Of a stretch of DNA of 58,491 nucleotides, positions 7,647 through 16,662 are shown piece after piece. A program made the position numbers and the translations under genes. Numbering within the stretch: position 1 is the stretch's first letter; every line of letters starts with the position of its first letter. The DNA comes from Ammoniphilus sp. YIM 78166 (GTDB lineage Bacteria > Bacillota > Bacilli > Aneurinibacillales > RAOX-1), in contig NZ_SDLR01000013.1 in the NCBI RefSeq assembly GCF_004522215.1, positions 1 through 58,491 of the forward strand, in the 5' to 3' direction. The notes beneath the pieces are model-generated. The model made no database searches. It worked only from the letters and a program-made list of their open reading frames with translations, and was not told the DNA's origin.

Positions 7647-8714
7647 ATGGGCTTGAAGAATTCAATTCGTATTTTTGGCATGATTTTCTTAATTCTCACG
7701 TTAGCGCTTACCGCTTGTTCCCAGCAGTCCGAGCCGGCTGCGACGAAGGAGGGCGGCGGTCAGGCTACTCCAGATGCATCGGTGAATCCGTCCGCTTTAA
7801 AAATTGCTACCTTGTCACAGGGAAGCTCCTGGTATGTGTACGGGGCAACCATGGCTGAGATGTTTCGGGAGCATGTGGAGGGAATCAAGTCTGTAGACGT
7901 TCTGCCTTATTCGGGGGGACTTGGGAACGTCAAAATTGTTTCGCAAGGAGAAGCGGAGCTGGGCCTCACCTTTAGTGTAAACAATCGCTGGGCAGCTGAT
8001 GGAAATGTGGCGTACGAGGAAAAAGTGGATAACATCCGTGCGCTTGTCGGAGGGTTGGACGACTACTATGTAGGGATCATTATGACCAACGATTTTATTA
8101 AGAAGCACAACGTGACTTCTCTCGCGGATATTAAGGAGAAGAAATTGCCCGTCCGGCTGTTGACCATTAACGTGGGAAGCCAGGGAGAGTTTGCCGCACG
8201 CCAGGTTTTTGAGGCGTATGGCCTCACCTATGATGATTTGAAATCCTTCGGCGGTTCGGTGAATCATACTTCTTTTGAAGTCGTAAAATCTTCGATTAAA
8301 GATAACAAGGCGGACATGTTTATCCAAGTTATGACCAAGGGGCATCCTTCCTTTACGGAAATTGCGCTTCAGTCTCCCGTTACGTTTATGTCCATCGAGG
8401 ATGAGAACGCAGAGAAGCTGAAAAAGTACGGAAACCTTCGGGCTGTGCTGCCGGCCAATGTATATGCAGGGCAAACTCAGGAAGTCCAAACCATTGGTTT
8501 CCAAACCTCACTTGTGGCCAATGCGAGTCTTTCCGAAGAGCTAGCCTACCAGATTACCAAAACCCTGGTAGAGAAGAAAGACCAGTTGATTGCTGGACAT
8601 AATGCGCTATCCGCTTTTGATCCGGAAAAGGGGATTCAACCCGATGTCTATGGCGGCATTGAGCTTCACCCGGGAGCGGCGAAATACTATAAGGAAAAAG
8701 GTTGGCTGAAATAA
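7647..8714 (+). CDS. TAXI-family TRAP transporter solute receptor (lipoprotein)
   Basis: A membrane-anchored extracytoplasmic receptor of about 355 residues that captures an organic-acid-like solute for the fused TRAP permease downstream. The signal sequence ends in the lipobox LALTAC. The mature part carries the TAXI signature (LKIATLSQGSSWYVYGATMAEMF, cut here; then VLPYSGGLGNVKIVSQGEA). The ATG at 7647 lies only 3 bases after AGAAAGG; a TTG at 7653 with 9-base spacing is an alternative. It is the first gene after a sigma-54 promoter. A strong hairpin separates it from the permease gene, probably giving more receptor than permease. Confidence 0.88.
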   Translation: MGLKNSIRIFGMIFLILTLALTACSQQSEPAATKEGGGQATPDASVNPSALKIATLSQGSSWYVYGATMAEMFREHVEGIKSVDVLPYSGGLGNVKIVSQGEAELGLTFSVNNRWAADGNVAYEEKVDNIRALVGGLDDYYVGIIMTNDFIKKHNVTSLADIKEKKLPVRLLTINVGSQGEFAARQVFEAYGLTYDDLKSFGGSVNHTSFEVVKSSIKDNKADMFIQVMTKGHPSFTEIALQSPVTFMSIEDENAEKLKKYGNLRAVLPANVYAGQTQEVQTIGFQTSLVANASLSEELAYQITKTLVEKKDQLIAGHNALSAFDPEKGIQPDVYGGIELHPGAAKYYKEKGWLK

Positions 8715-8723
8715 TAGGCAAAA

Positions 8724-8770
8724 GCTCTAGATGCAAGGGAAGTTGTCCTTTCATCTAGAGCCATATTTTT
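8724..8770 (+). terminator. Intra-operon attenuating terminator between receptor and permease
   Basis: GCTCTAGATG pairs with CATCTAGAGC, extended by AAGGGA/TCCTTT around AGTTG, followed by TTTTT. It lies 19 bases before the permease start. Confidence 0.75.
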
Positions 8771-8788
8771 GGATGAGGAGGAGCAACG

Positions 8789-10651
8789 ATGTGGTCAAAA
8801 TTTAAGTCCGTATCTGCCATTTTAGCGATTATCTGGGCGATGTTCCACATGTACACGGCTGTAAGCGGACCGATGCCAGCAACGGTGCAGCGAGCAATCC
8901 ATGTGGCCTTTGCTTTATCTTTAGCCTTCTCCTTATTTCCCATCGGGGGGAATGGAAAGGGCTTCTTTAAACTCGCAAATGCGATAACGGTCACGCTACC
9001 TCTGATCATTGGTGGCTATGTCGTCTATCATGCGGAGCGCCTGAATTCGAGGATTTGGTTTGTCGATAAGGTGGAAGGTCTGGATCTGTGGCTGGGCATC
9101 GCGTTTATTCTTCTGGTTCTCGAGGCGTCGAGAAGAACGGTGGGAAAGGTCATGACGATCCTCGCACTGGTCTTCATAGCCTACGGATTCGCAGGATCTT
9201 ACTTTGATGGATTGCTTCAGCATCGAGGGCTGAATGTTCAGCATCTGGTGGACTTGCAATTCCTATCGCCAGACGGCATCTTTGGTGTTCCGATCGGGGT
9301 GGCGGCGGAATATGTGTTTTATTTTGTTTTGTTTGGCGCCTTTCTAGAGGTGTCGGGAGGCGGGAAGCTATTTATTGACATCGCCTACCGAATAACTCGC
9401 CGGGGAAAAGGGGGCCCTGCCAAAGCGGCTATTGTTTCCAGCGGGCTCATGGGAAGCATCAGCGGAAGTGCGGTGGCCAATGTTGTCAGTACCGGGATCT
9501 TCACCATTCCCTTGATGAAACGGGCGGGCTACTCCGCGAAGGATGCTGCAGCTATTGAAGCGTTGGCTTCCACCGGCGGGCAGCTGATGCCGCCGATCAT
9601 GGGAGCGGCCGCCTTCATCATGGCCGAAATGCTCGGCGTTCCGTACGTGGAGATTATGCTTGCTGCCTTGATTCCCTCCCTGCTTTATTACTTATCGATT
9701 TATATTATCGTTCACATTAAAGCGGCGAAAGAACAACTGGTTAGCGCAAACGAGCTAGAGGAAGAAAAAATAGAGATTTTAAAGAGGGTTCATCTGCTCC
9801 TGCCTTTAACCGTCCTTGTCGCCATGATTTTCATGGGCTATTCTCTTTTCACTGCCGCCTTTTGGGGAATTCTCAGCATCATTGCCTTTAGTTTCTTGAG
9901 GAAGGAAACCTTCATGACGCCGGAAAAGATCCTGACGGCTATGGTGAGCGGCTCGAAGCAAGCGATCCAAGTGACCATTCCGTGTGCCATTGCAGGAATC
10001 GTGGTGGGGATTATCAGCTTTTCGGGGCTGGGGCTTAAATTTACAAGCATCATTGTTCAATGGTCGCTGGGCAATCTGGTTCTGGCTTTGATCCTGGTTG
10101 CTTTGGGCTGCATCATCATGGGCATGGGGATGCCTACCACCTCTGCCTATATCATGGGCTCGATTCTTTTGGCGCCAGCGCTCGAAAACTTCGGCATCCA
10201 TCCGATTGCCGCTCATATGTTCATCTTGTACTTTGCCGTGCTGTCTATGATTACCCCTCCGATCGCCTTGGCTGCGTATAGCGCCGCCGGAATATCCGGA
10301 TCGGACATGAATGAAACGGGGATGAGAGCCTTCCTGCTAAGTACCGGTGCCTTTTTGATCCCGTTTGCTTTTGTATTGAATCCCTCCCTGCTCCTGATCG
10401 GCGAGGTGAAGGATATCATCTGGATGACGGTGTCGACCACCATGGGAATTGCGGCCTTATCGTATTGTGTCGTGGGATATATGCAAACGGACATCCACTG
10501 GGGGATTCGCATTGTGCTGCTGATCTCCTCGGTCATGATGATTATTCCGGAAAGCATTTCCGATGTGTTAGGATTTGTTCTCCTAATTTTTGTATTTCTG
10601 ATCCAAAGGTTAAAGGCTCGTAAGGTCTTAGACAGTAATATCTCTGTATAA
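8789..10651 (+). CDS. TRAP transporter fused permease (TAXI-type, DctQ-DctM fusion)
   Basis: A 620-residue, highly hydrophobic permease. The first roughly 170 residues hold 4-5 helices equivalent to the small DctQ subunit, and the rest is the DctM-type subunit with motifs such as GSISGSAVANVVSTG and the GMGMPTTSAY loop. Fused permeases of this kind pair with TAXI receptors and use a sodium or proton gradient. A strong GAGGAGG lies before the ATG. It is cotranscribed with the TAXI receptor gene through an attenuating hairpin. Under the furan hypothesis it would import a furan acid; the actual substrate is not visible. Confidence 0.9.
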   Translation: MWSKFKSVSAILAIIWAMFHMYTAVSGPMPATVQRAIHVAFALSLAFSLFPIGGNGKGFFKLANAITVTLPLIIGGYVVYHAERLNSRIWFVDKVEGLDLWLGIAFILLVLEASRRTVGKVMTILALVFIAYGFAGSYFDGLLQHRGLNVQHLVDLQFLSPDGIFGVPIGVAAEYVFYFVLFGAFLEVSGGGKLFIDIAYRITRRGKGGPAKAAIVSSGLMGSISGSAVANVVSTGIFTIPLMKRAGYSAKDAAAIEALASTGGQLMPPIMGAAAFIMAEMLGVPYVEIMLAALIPSLLYYLSIYIIVHIKAAKEQLVSANELEEEKIEILKRVHLLLPLTVLVAMIFMGYSLFTAAFWGILSIIAFSFLRKETFMTPEKILTAMVSGSKQAIQVTIPCAIAGIVVGIISFSGLGLKFTSIIVQWSLGNLVLALILVALGCIIMGMGMPTTSAYIMGSILLAPALENFGIHPIAAHMFILYFAVLSMITPPIALAAYSAAGISGSDMNETGMRAFLLSTGAFLIPFAFVLNPSLLLIGEVKDIIWMTVSTTMGIAALSYCVVGYMQTDIHWGIRIVLLISSVMMIIPESISDVLGFVLLIFVFLIQRLKARKVLDSNISV

Positions 10652-10716
10652 CAAGAAACCAACGCTGGGCTACATGCCTGGCGTTTTATTTTGTAAGCAG
10701 GATCGAGGCAGAAACA

Positions 10717-10755
10717 TGGAAACGCTTTACTTCCGATGGAAACCAAGTGGTTCCG
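10717..10755 (+). promoter_or_regulatory. Paired enhancer (UAS) for DctP operon
   Basis: TGGAAACGCTTTACTTCCG at 10717 and TGGAAACCAAGTGGTTCCG at 10737, 20 bp apart, ending 38 bases before the -24/-12 element. Confidence 0.78.
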
Positions 10756-10793
10756 TTTTTCTTTATAACGTTGCTGAAAGAACAAAGAACGAA

Positions 10794-10810
10794 TTGGCAT
10801 GGATCTTGCT
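10794..10810 (+). promoter_or_regulatory. Sigma-54 promoter of dctP-ALDH-ADH-hydrolase-tautomerase operon
   Basis: TTGGCATGGATCTTGCT, GG-N10-GC, about 47 bases before the dctP-like start. Confidence 0.85.
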
Positions 10811-10856
10811 TCTAATACCAGTTAAAGCGATTACATTGATAAAAAGGGGGATATTT

Positions 10857-11909
10857 ATGAAAAAATTTAAGAAATCTTTTGCTCTTCTCCTTTCCGCATC
10901 CTTGCTATTACTCTCTGCTTGCGGATCTCAGTCATCAGGCACTGGCACAAGTGCCAATCCTCCTGCTGCAGGAACAACGGAGGAGGCCAAGCCGGTCACC
11001 TTGAGACTCGGTCACGTGACGCAAACGTCCCATCCCTATCATTTAGCGGCTGAGGATTTTGCTAAACGAGTGAATGAGAAATCGGGAGGAACGATCAAAG
11101 TGGAAATCTTCCCCGCACGCCAGATTGGGGGAGACCGCGATATGCTGGAGATGATCCAGAATGGATCACTGGAAATGGGCTTCATCACGAATGCGGTATT
11201 CAGTGGATTTACTCCCGTCATGGATGGGGTTCAGCTTCCGTTCTTGATCAACAGCTATGAAGTGTTCCAAAAAGCGAAAGACAGTGAACCAGCGTTAAAA
11301 ATGCTGGCCAGCCTAGAAAGCCTAGGACTGAAAGGGTTAGCGATCAACGAAAGCGGAATGCGGCATATCGGAAGCAACAAAGCTCCGGTGAAAACGCCTC
11401 AAGACTTAAAGGGCGTCAAAATTCGAGTGGCGGAAAGCCCATTAATGCTTGATATCTTTAATACATTGGGAGCAAGTCCAACGCCAATGCCTTACGGGGA
11501 AATTTATAGCAGCTTACAGACAGGCGTTATTGATGCGCACGAGGCGAACTTGCCAGCTTATATTGACGAAAAATTCGATGAAGTGACGAAACACATTAGC
11601 TTATCCGGTCATTTCCCTTGGCCGAATATTAATGTCGTGAACCTCAATACCTTCAATTCCATGTCTCCGGACCAGCAAAAAGCGATGCAAGAGGCAGCCA
11701 AGGAAACGTCTGATTGGATCGTTCAGCAGCTGATCGAGGTCGATAAGAAGTCCCTTGAGGGCTTGAAAGCCAAAGGAGCACAAGTCGATGAGCAAATCGA
11801 TGTGGATGCATTTGTAGAGGCGGTTCAGCCCGTCTATGAGAAGTACGCGCAAAAAGATCCTTTGATCAAAGAGTTTATCGAGGCCGTAGAAAAAATCAAA
11901 AATCCATAA
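10857..11909 (+). CDS. DctP-family TRAP transporter solute receptor (lipoprotein)
   Basis: 350 residues from the ATG at 10857 (GGGGG 8 bases upstream). The longer open frame back to 10674 would overlap the sigma-54 promoter and is rejected. Lipobox LLSACG at about residue 21. DctP features include LRLGHVTQTSHPYHLAAEDF, the conserved arginine region GVKIRVAESPLMLD, and GVIDAHEAN. It binds a carboxylate solute for a DctQM permease. No permease gene is in this operon: the only unfused DctQM pair in the window is at 18404-20208, behind its own sigma-54 promoter, so receptor and permease genes are split. Carboxylate specificity would suit furoate or furandicarboxylate. Confidence 0.9.
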   Translation: MKKFKKSFALLLSASLLLLSACGSQSSGTGTSANPPAAGTTEEAKPVTLRLGHVTQTSHPYHLAAEDFAKRVNEKSGGTIKVEIFPARQIGGDRDMLEMIQNGSLEMGFITNAVFSGFTPVMDGVQLPFLINSYEVFQKAKDSEPALKMLASLESLGLKGLAINESGMRHIGSNKAPVKTPQDLKGVKIRVAESPLMLDIFNTLGASPTPMPYGEIYSSLQTGVIDAHEANLPAYIDEKFDEVTKHISLSGHFPWPNINVVNLNTFNSMSPDQQKAMQEAAKETSDWIVQQLIEVDKKSLEGLKAKGAQVDEQIDVDAFVEAVQPVYEKYAQKDPLIKEFIEAVEKIKNP

Positions 11910-11928
11910 CAGGCAGGAGGGGTTATCC

Positions 11929-13386
11929 ATGTTAGTCCAATTAGATCAAGCGAAAAATTTTATTGACGGTCAATGGCGAAGCGCGTTATCGGAAGCAACG
12001 ATGGAATCTTTCAATCCGGCTACAGGGGAAGTCATTGGACTTTCCCCGAAGTCCGGCGTAGAGGATATGAAGATAGCAATTGCCGCTGCACGAACAGCGT
12101 TTGAAAGCAGTGATTGGAAATCCAATTCCACTCGCCGCTCTGATGCGCTGATGCAATGGGCACAAAAATTGATAGACCGAAAAGAGGAGCTCGCGCGCCT
12201 GCTGACACGCGAAAACGGAAAGTCCATCCGCGAATCCCGGATCGAGCTATCCGCTTGTATCGATACGCTCAAGTATTATGCAGGAATGGCAAGAAGTGTA
12301 TTCGGCCGCTCCATTAATTTATCGGCTACATCCTATGGCATTATTGACAAAGATCCGATAGGGGTTGTGGCCATTATCTCCCCTTGGAACTGGCCGGCCA
12401 TGCTTATGATCCGGGAGATCGCTCCTGCTCTGGCGGCTGGCAATACGGTGATCTTAAAGCCAGCTAGCCGCACTCCTTTAATCAGTGTAGCCTTAGTGAG
12501 TCTCATAGATGGGGTGAAGGAGTTTCCTCCAGGTACGGTCAATATTGTCACCGGTCCAGGGGCGCTAATCGGCAATGAATTAGCCTTGAACGGGGATGTC
12601 GATGCGATTAGCTTTACCGGGGATACCAGCACAGGGAAAACGCTCATGAAGCAAGCGGCGGAAAAAGTAAAGAAGCTGGCGCTCGAGCTCGGCGGCAAAT
12701 CGCCTAACATTCTCTTTGCCGATGCGAATCTAGCAAAGGCCATACCGATTTTGGCTAAATCGATTTTCATCACAGCTGGGCAAATGTGCTTTGCCGGATC
12801 CCGAGTGATTGTACATGAGTCGATCCATCAGCAGGTGGTGGAGGGTTTGAAGATAGAGGCCGAAAAGCTGAAAGTGGGCAACGGAATCGATGAGGACACG
12901 GATATGGGGCCTGTAATTTCTGAATCCCAGCTGCAGAGCGTGCTTCAATATTGTGAGATCGGGAAGCAGGAGGCCAAGCTCATCACGGGCGGGAAGAGGT
13001 TGACGGGTGGAATCTATGATCAAGGCTATTTCTTGGAGCCTACCATTTTTGATGAAGTGCCGCTCGAATCCCGTTTGGCTCAAGATGAGATTTTTGGCCC
13101 TGTGCTGGCCATCCAAGTTTTTAAGGATGAAGAGGAAGCGATTGCGTTAGCGAATGGAACGATATTCGGGTTGGCTGCAGGCGTATGGACCCAGGATGTG
13201 AGCCGAGCGATGCGGGTGGCGAAGAAGGTGCAAGCCGGAACGGTCTGGATCAACTCCTACAACAAGAACTACCCGCAAACGGAGTTTGGCGGTTATAAGG
13301 AGAGCGGATTGGGGCGCACTCGAGGGATCGAGGGGCTGATGGAATATACGGAGACGAAGCATATCAACATTGAATTTGACGAATAG
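11929..13386 (+). CDS. NAD(P)-dependent aldehyde dehydrogenase
   Basis: A 485-residue ALDH-superfamily enzyme oxidising an aldehyde to its acid. Key residues are present: Asn154 in SPWNWP, Lys177 in ILKPAS, Glu253 in LELGGKSPN and catalytic Cys287 in TAGQMC. AGGAGGGG lies before the ATG. It follows the DctP gene by 19 bases and precedes an iron-type alcohol dehydrogenase gene, so the pair could take a furanic alcohol to the acid (for example furfuryl alcohol to furfural to 2-furoate). The substrate is inferred from context only. Confidence 0.9.
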   Translation: MLVQLDQAKNFIDGQWRSALSEATMESFNPATGEVIGLSPKSGVEDMKIAIAAARTAFESSDWKSNSTRRSDALMQWAQKLIDRKEELARLLTRENGKSIRESRIELSACIDTLKYYAGMARSVFGRSINLSATSYGIIDKDPIGVVAIISPWNWPAMLMIREIAPALAAGNTVILKPASRTPLISVALVSLIDGVKEFPPGTVNIVTGPGALIGNELALNGDVDAISFTGDTSTGKTLMKQAAEKVKKLALELGGKSPNILFADANLAKAIPILAKSIFITAGQMCFAGSRVIVHESIHQQVVEGLKIEAEKLKVGNGIDEDTDMGPVISESQLQSVLQYCEIGKQEAKLITGGKRLTGGIYDQGYFLEPTIFDEVPLESRLAQDEIFGPVLAIQVFKDEEEAIALANGTIFGLAAGVWTQDVSRAMRVAKKVQAGTVWINSYNKNYPQTEFGGYKESGLGRTRGIEGLMEYTETKHINIEFDE

Positions 13387-13404
13387 GAGAGAGGAGGGTT
13401 TACC

Positions 13405-14556
13405 TTGCATTCTGGCTTTCAATTTCACCTTCCGACCAAGATTATCTTTGGTTTTGGAAAAACGCAAGAACTCGGGCAGCTGCCTTTTGGAATGAAGAGG
13501 GCCTTTCTGGTTACGGACAGAGGGGTCATGCAAGCCGGTATTTTGGAGCAAGTGACAAAGGTTCTTTCCGAACATGGCATATCTTTTACCATTTACGATG
13601 AAGTAGAGCCTGATCCTAGCGTGGAGACGATCGATTTTGCCGCGAAGGCCTATATCGACTCGGATTGCGATGCCATCATTGCGGTTGGCGGAGGCAGCCC
13701 GATTGATGCGGCGAAGGGGATTCGAGCTGTGGCCAGCAATGGGGGGAGCATCCGGGATTATGCCGGAGTGAACCTGTTGAAAAAGCCATCGTCCATCCCT
13801 TTTGTCGCCATCCCCACCACGTCCGGAACCGGGAGCGAAGTGACTATTTTTGCTGTGTTTTCGGATTGGCAGGAGAAAAGGAAAGTCACGGTGACGAGTC
13901 CCTATCTCGCGCCCGATATCAGTATTGTGGATCCAAAGCTAACCTTATCGGCCCCAGCCGGCATCACAGCCGCTTCTGGGATGGATGCGTTTGCCCATGC
14001 GGCTGAAACGTTCGTTTCTCGCATTTCGCAACCCGCCAGTGATGCGCTCGCTTTATCCGCGATGCGGACAGCGGTGCAATATCTTCGCCGAGCGGTCTAC
14101 AACGGGGAAGACCAGGAGGCTCGAATCAAAATGGCCGAGGCTAGCTTATTGGCAGGAATGGCTTTTAACCAATCCTACTTAGGGTTGACGCATGCGATAG
14201 GCAGCGCCCTCAGCGGTCATGCCCATGTCAGCCATGGGGTGGCGATTGCGCTGCTGTTGCCGAGTGTCATGGACTATAATTTGGTGTCCGCCGTAGAAAA
14301 GTATGCTGAAATCGCTGCCGTTTTCCGTCCGGCAGATCCCACAAAATCTACGATGGAAATCGCCAAACAAGGCGTGCAGGATTTGACCCAGCTTCGCGAT
14401 GATCTGGGGCTTCCCACAACTCTGCGCGAAGTGGGGGTAAAGGAAGAACAGATCCCACTCATCGCCGAAGATACGCTAAAAAGCGGCATGTGGAAATTCA
14501 ATCCGCGTAAAGCTTCTCCTGAACACGTGCAAGCGCTGCTGAAGACGATCTACTAA
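13405..14556 (+). CDS. Iron-containing (group III) alcohol dehydrogenase
   Basis: 383 residues, starting at TTG (GGAGGG 7 bases upstream). NAD-binding motif GGGSPIDAAK at 95-104. The four metal ligands of the family are in place: Asp194 and His198 (GMDAFAHAAE), His263 (LTHAIGSAL) and His277 (HVSHGVA). It interconverts an alcohol and an aldehyde or ketone; maleylacetate reductase and 4-hydroxybutyrate dehydrogenase are related. It sits between the aldehyde dehydrogenase and lactone-hydrolase-like genes in one transcript. Confidence 0.88.
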   Translation: MHSGFQFHLPTKIIFGFGKTQELGQLPFGMKRAFLVTDRGVMQAGILEQVTKVLSEHGISFTIYDEVEPDPSVETIDFAAKAYIDSDCDAIIAVGGGSPIDAAKGIRAVASNGGSIRDYAGVNLLKKPSSIPFVAIPTTSGTGSEVTIFAVFSDWQEKRKVTVTSPYLAPDISIVDPKLTLSAPAGITAASGMDAFAHAAETFVSRISQPASDALALSAMRTAVQYLRRAVYNGEDQEARIKMAEASLLAGMAFNQSYLGLTHAIGSALSGHAHVSHGVAIALLLPSVMDYNLVSAVEKYAEIAAVFRPADPTKSTMEIAKQGVQDLTQLRDDLGLPTTLREVGVKEEQIPLIAEDTLKSGMWKFNPRKASPEHVQALLKTIY

Positions 14557-14577
14557 CAACGGGAAAGGAGCAAGTAT

Positions 14578-15351
14578 ATGTCTATACATTATTATTCAGA
14601 GGGAACTGGGGAAGCGATTTTGTTTCTTCATAGCCTGGGAACAAGCGGGGAAGTTTGGGAAGAGCAATTTCGCCAGTTTAAGCAAGATTACCAAGTGATT
14701 GCGCTCGATTTCAACGGGCATGGGCAATCTGGTGCCAGCCTTCCTTTCACGATTGAAGAGGCAGCGAGAGATGCTTTGAGAGTCCTCGATCAAGTTGGGG
14801 TGGCAAAGGCTCATATCGTCGGGATCTCCATGGGAGGCCATGTCGCAATGGAGATGGTGAAGCAAGCGCCTGAACGCATCCATTCGATGGTTTTAGCGGA
14901 TACGTGGGCCTATATGGAGCCGGCCATACGAGAAGAGCGAACCAAGCTTCGGATGGGACGGTTAAGGGAAATCGGAATGGAGGAGTTTTCCGGAGAGTTG
15001 GCTAAAAATTCCTTAGCTGCTTGTGCGACGACTGTGCAGGTGAATCGTTTAGATTCAATCATCCAATGTACGGCCGAAACCTATGAAAGTGCATGGGGAG
15101 CCGTTCATGGGGTGGATTCTCGAGAAATTTTGCCTACCATTCAAGTACCGGTGACGGTGCTTGTAGGCGATGAGGATAAAAGCACGCCGCTTCCCTATGC
15201 GCAGGAAATCGCCGGTGCCATCCCAGGCTCCGTCCTGGAAGTGGTTCCTAACGGCGGCCATTTGTCGCATATCACCAATCCGGAATTCTTTAACACTCAA
15301 ATCATGCAGACGATCAAAGGGGGAAAAGCAGATGCCGTTAATCTTGGTTAG
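14578..15351 (+). CDS. Alpha/beta hydrolase, 3-oxoadipate enol-lactonase-like
   Basis: A 257-residue alpha/beta-hydrolase with the nucleophile elbow GISMGG (Ser84), an acid at Asp198 or Asp200 (VLVGDED) and His228 (NGGHLS). The overall pattern (ILFLHSLGTSGEVWEEQ, VIALDFNGHGQSGA) resembles PcaD enol-lactone hydrolases. Its gene overlaps the start of a tautomerase gene by 20 bases, so the two are translationally coupled. In a furoate pathway the tautomer of 5-hydroxy-2-furoyl-CoA is a five-ring lactone, so an enol-lactone hydrolase here would make chemical sense. Other esters are possible. Confidence 0.82.
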   Translation: MSIHYYSEGTGEAILFLHSLGTSGEVWEEQFRQFKQDYQVIALDFNGHGQSGASLPFTIEEAARDALRVLDQVGVAKAHIVGISMGGHVAMEMVKQAPERIHSMVLADTWAYMEPAIREERTKLRMGRLREIGMEEFSGELAKNSLAACATTVQVNRLDSIIQCTAETYESAWGAVHGVDSREILPTIQVPVTVLVGDEDKSTPLPYAQEIAGAIPGSVLEVVPNGGHLSHITNPEFFNTQIMQTIKGGKADAVNLG

Positions 15352-15508
15352 TATGAAGGAGGGTCGCAGCGAGGAGGAAAAGCTCAAGATCATGGAAGGA
15401 CTGACGAATGAGTTCGTGCGCATTACGTCGATGAGTCCTGAAAAGGTGAGCGTCATTATCGAAGAAGTGAAGCCAGGCAATTGGAGCAAAGCAGGGAAGC
15501 TGATTTAA
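15332..15508 (+). CDS. 4-oxalocrotonate tautomerase-family protein
   Basis: 58 residues. The ATG at 15332 follows AAAGGGGG and gives the required Pro1 after Met removal (MPLILVSMKEGRSEEEK). The Arg11 equivalent (EGRS) is kept; the second 4-OT arginine (VRVII) is Ser here, and the Phe50 position is Trp (GNWSKAG). The family catalyses keto-enol isomerisation with Pro1 as base. It is the last gene of the DctP-ALDH-ADH-hydrolase unit. A likely role is isomerising an enol or lactone intermediate ahead of its hydrolase partner. Confidence 0.85.
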   Translation: MPLILVSMKEGRSEEEKLKIMEGLTNEFVRITSMSPEKVSVIIEEVKPGNWSKAGKLI

Positions 15509-15518
15509 CGAAAAGAAT

Positions 15519-15556
15519 ACCGCTTATCCACGGTGATGGATGGGCGGTGTTTTTTT
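15519..15556 (+). terminator. Terminator of the dctP-to-tautomerase operon
   Basis: ACCGC plus TATCCA pairs with TGGATG plus GCGGT, followed by TTTTTTT. Confidence 0.88.
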
Positions 15557-15620
15557 GTCGGGATGGGGTGAAAGGGAGTCAGGATGATCGGATTGGCCAA
15601 GGCAAAAAAATTGAGAAGGA

Positions 15621-15698
15621 GTCCGAATGCAGGGGTGATTCGGACAGCACCAAGTCCAAAAACCGAAAGGAAGTCCGAATGCAAGCCACATTCGGACT
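15621..15698. repeat. Two near-identical tandem hairpins
   Basis: GTCCGAAT/ATTCGGAC at 15621-15645 and AGTCCGAAT/ATTCGGACT at 15672-15698, each with GCA at the start of the loop. They lie between the convergent operons and are separate from the upstream terminator. The region has no gene. Confidence 0.65.
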
Positions 15699-15747
15699 GG
15701 GCAAGAACTAAAAATCGAAAGCCGGTTGAATGGGCTGTTAAGAAATC

Positions 15748-16614
15748 CTAAACCGTCTGCAATTCCCCAAGAATATCCTTCAACCGCTTTTCAAACATTT
15801 TTTGGATCCGTTCTTTCCCGTTTAATTCCGCTGGAGGTTGAATTTCACGGCCTCTGACGATGAGGGGCTGGTCGTAGCGCACCAGGATTTGTGGCAAGAA
15901 TTCCTCGTGAAGCTCGAGAATGCGCTTCGCGTACTTCGCGTCACGGGCAAAATTTTTCATCATGCGGAGTCCGTACCCTACATGACGCCCCTCATCCCGC
16001 TTGATTTGCTTGAAGCCTTCCTGAAGGCCAGGAAACAGCCCGTATTGGCCGTAAGCGGCTTCAAAAACCTCGTATCCTACCATCGCTTGGACGCCTTCGA
16101 TCATTCCTTGGTAATGGACGATGCCTTCGATCATCACCATGGTTCGTTCATCCTCGTCTTTATCTAGGGCAGCAATCAGTTGTTTGGCTCTTTGATCAAG
16201 GCTTTCGTGGACGACATTCAAGACTTTGGTTTCTCTCCCGCACTGCAGGACTTCCTCAAAATAGCGTTGGAAGAACTCAGTGTGCTTAAATTCTTCGACG
16301 AGCTGAGTGCTTAAATAAGCCTGTTGGGAAACAGTGGGTGCAATCATGATCCAGGGACAGAACTGCAGGGCTACATTTTCTTCAGCATTCCAAAATCCGG
16401 TGCAAAAATGAATGAGATAATCGCGCTTATTGGCATCTAGCTTTTCAAAATCGATCCGATCCTGGGAAAGGTCAATTTCTTGCGGATCCCATGTGCCATA
16501 CTTGATGGCCATCCGATAAAGCTTATGGCCGAGCTCCTCTGCGGTAGCATTCAATTCTACTTTAAGGTCCTGGATGGTCTCCAAATCCTGGTCTAACTGC
16601 TCATAATCTCTCAT
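15748..16614 (-). CDS. R2-like ligand-binding oxidase (R2lox), ferritin-like Mn/Fe protein
   Basis: 288 residues from the ATG at 16614; the longer frame to 16758 is rejected because a sigma-54 promoter lies inside it. It matches R2lox proteins such as that of Geobacillus kaustophilus. Metal ligands: Glu78 (NAEEN), Glu108 and His111 (EEFKH), Glu173 (GMIEG), Glu208 and His211 (DEGRH). The residues that form the hallmark Tyr-Val ether crosslink in characterised R2lox are also present (Val81, Tyr168). R2lox assemble a Mn/Fe cofactor, bind a long-chain ligand and activate oxygen; the physiological substrate is unknown. Transcribed divergently from a BenE-type carrier gene, sharing the enhancer region. 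Confidence 0.85.
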   Translation of the reverse strand: MRDYEQLDQDLETIQDLKVELNATAEELGHKLYRMAIKYGTWDPQEIDLSQDRIDFEKLDANKRDYLIHFCTGFWNAEENVALQFCPWIMIAPTVSQQAYLSTQLVEEFKHTEFFQRYFEEVLQCGRETKVLNVVHESLDQRAKQLIAALDKDEDERTMVMIEGIVHYQGMIEGVQAMVGYEVFEAAYGQYGLFPGLQEGFKQIKRDEGRHVGYGLRMMKNFARDAKYAKRILELHEEFLPQILVRYDQPLIVRGREIQPPAELNGKERIQKMFEKRLKDILGELQTV

Positions 16615-16662
16615 ATGAAAAATCCCCCTCTTGGTATCATGTTCTTCTCGTATAGGGTTAAT

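Noticed and set aside
10674..10856. Longer N-terminus for the DctP-type receptor from 10674
   Set aside because: It would include both enhancer dyads and the sigma-54 promoter, and would bury the lipoprotein signal peptide that starts cleanly at 10857.
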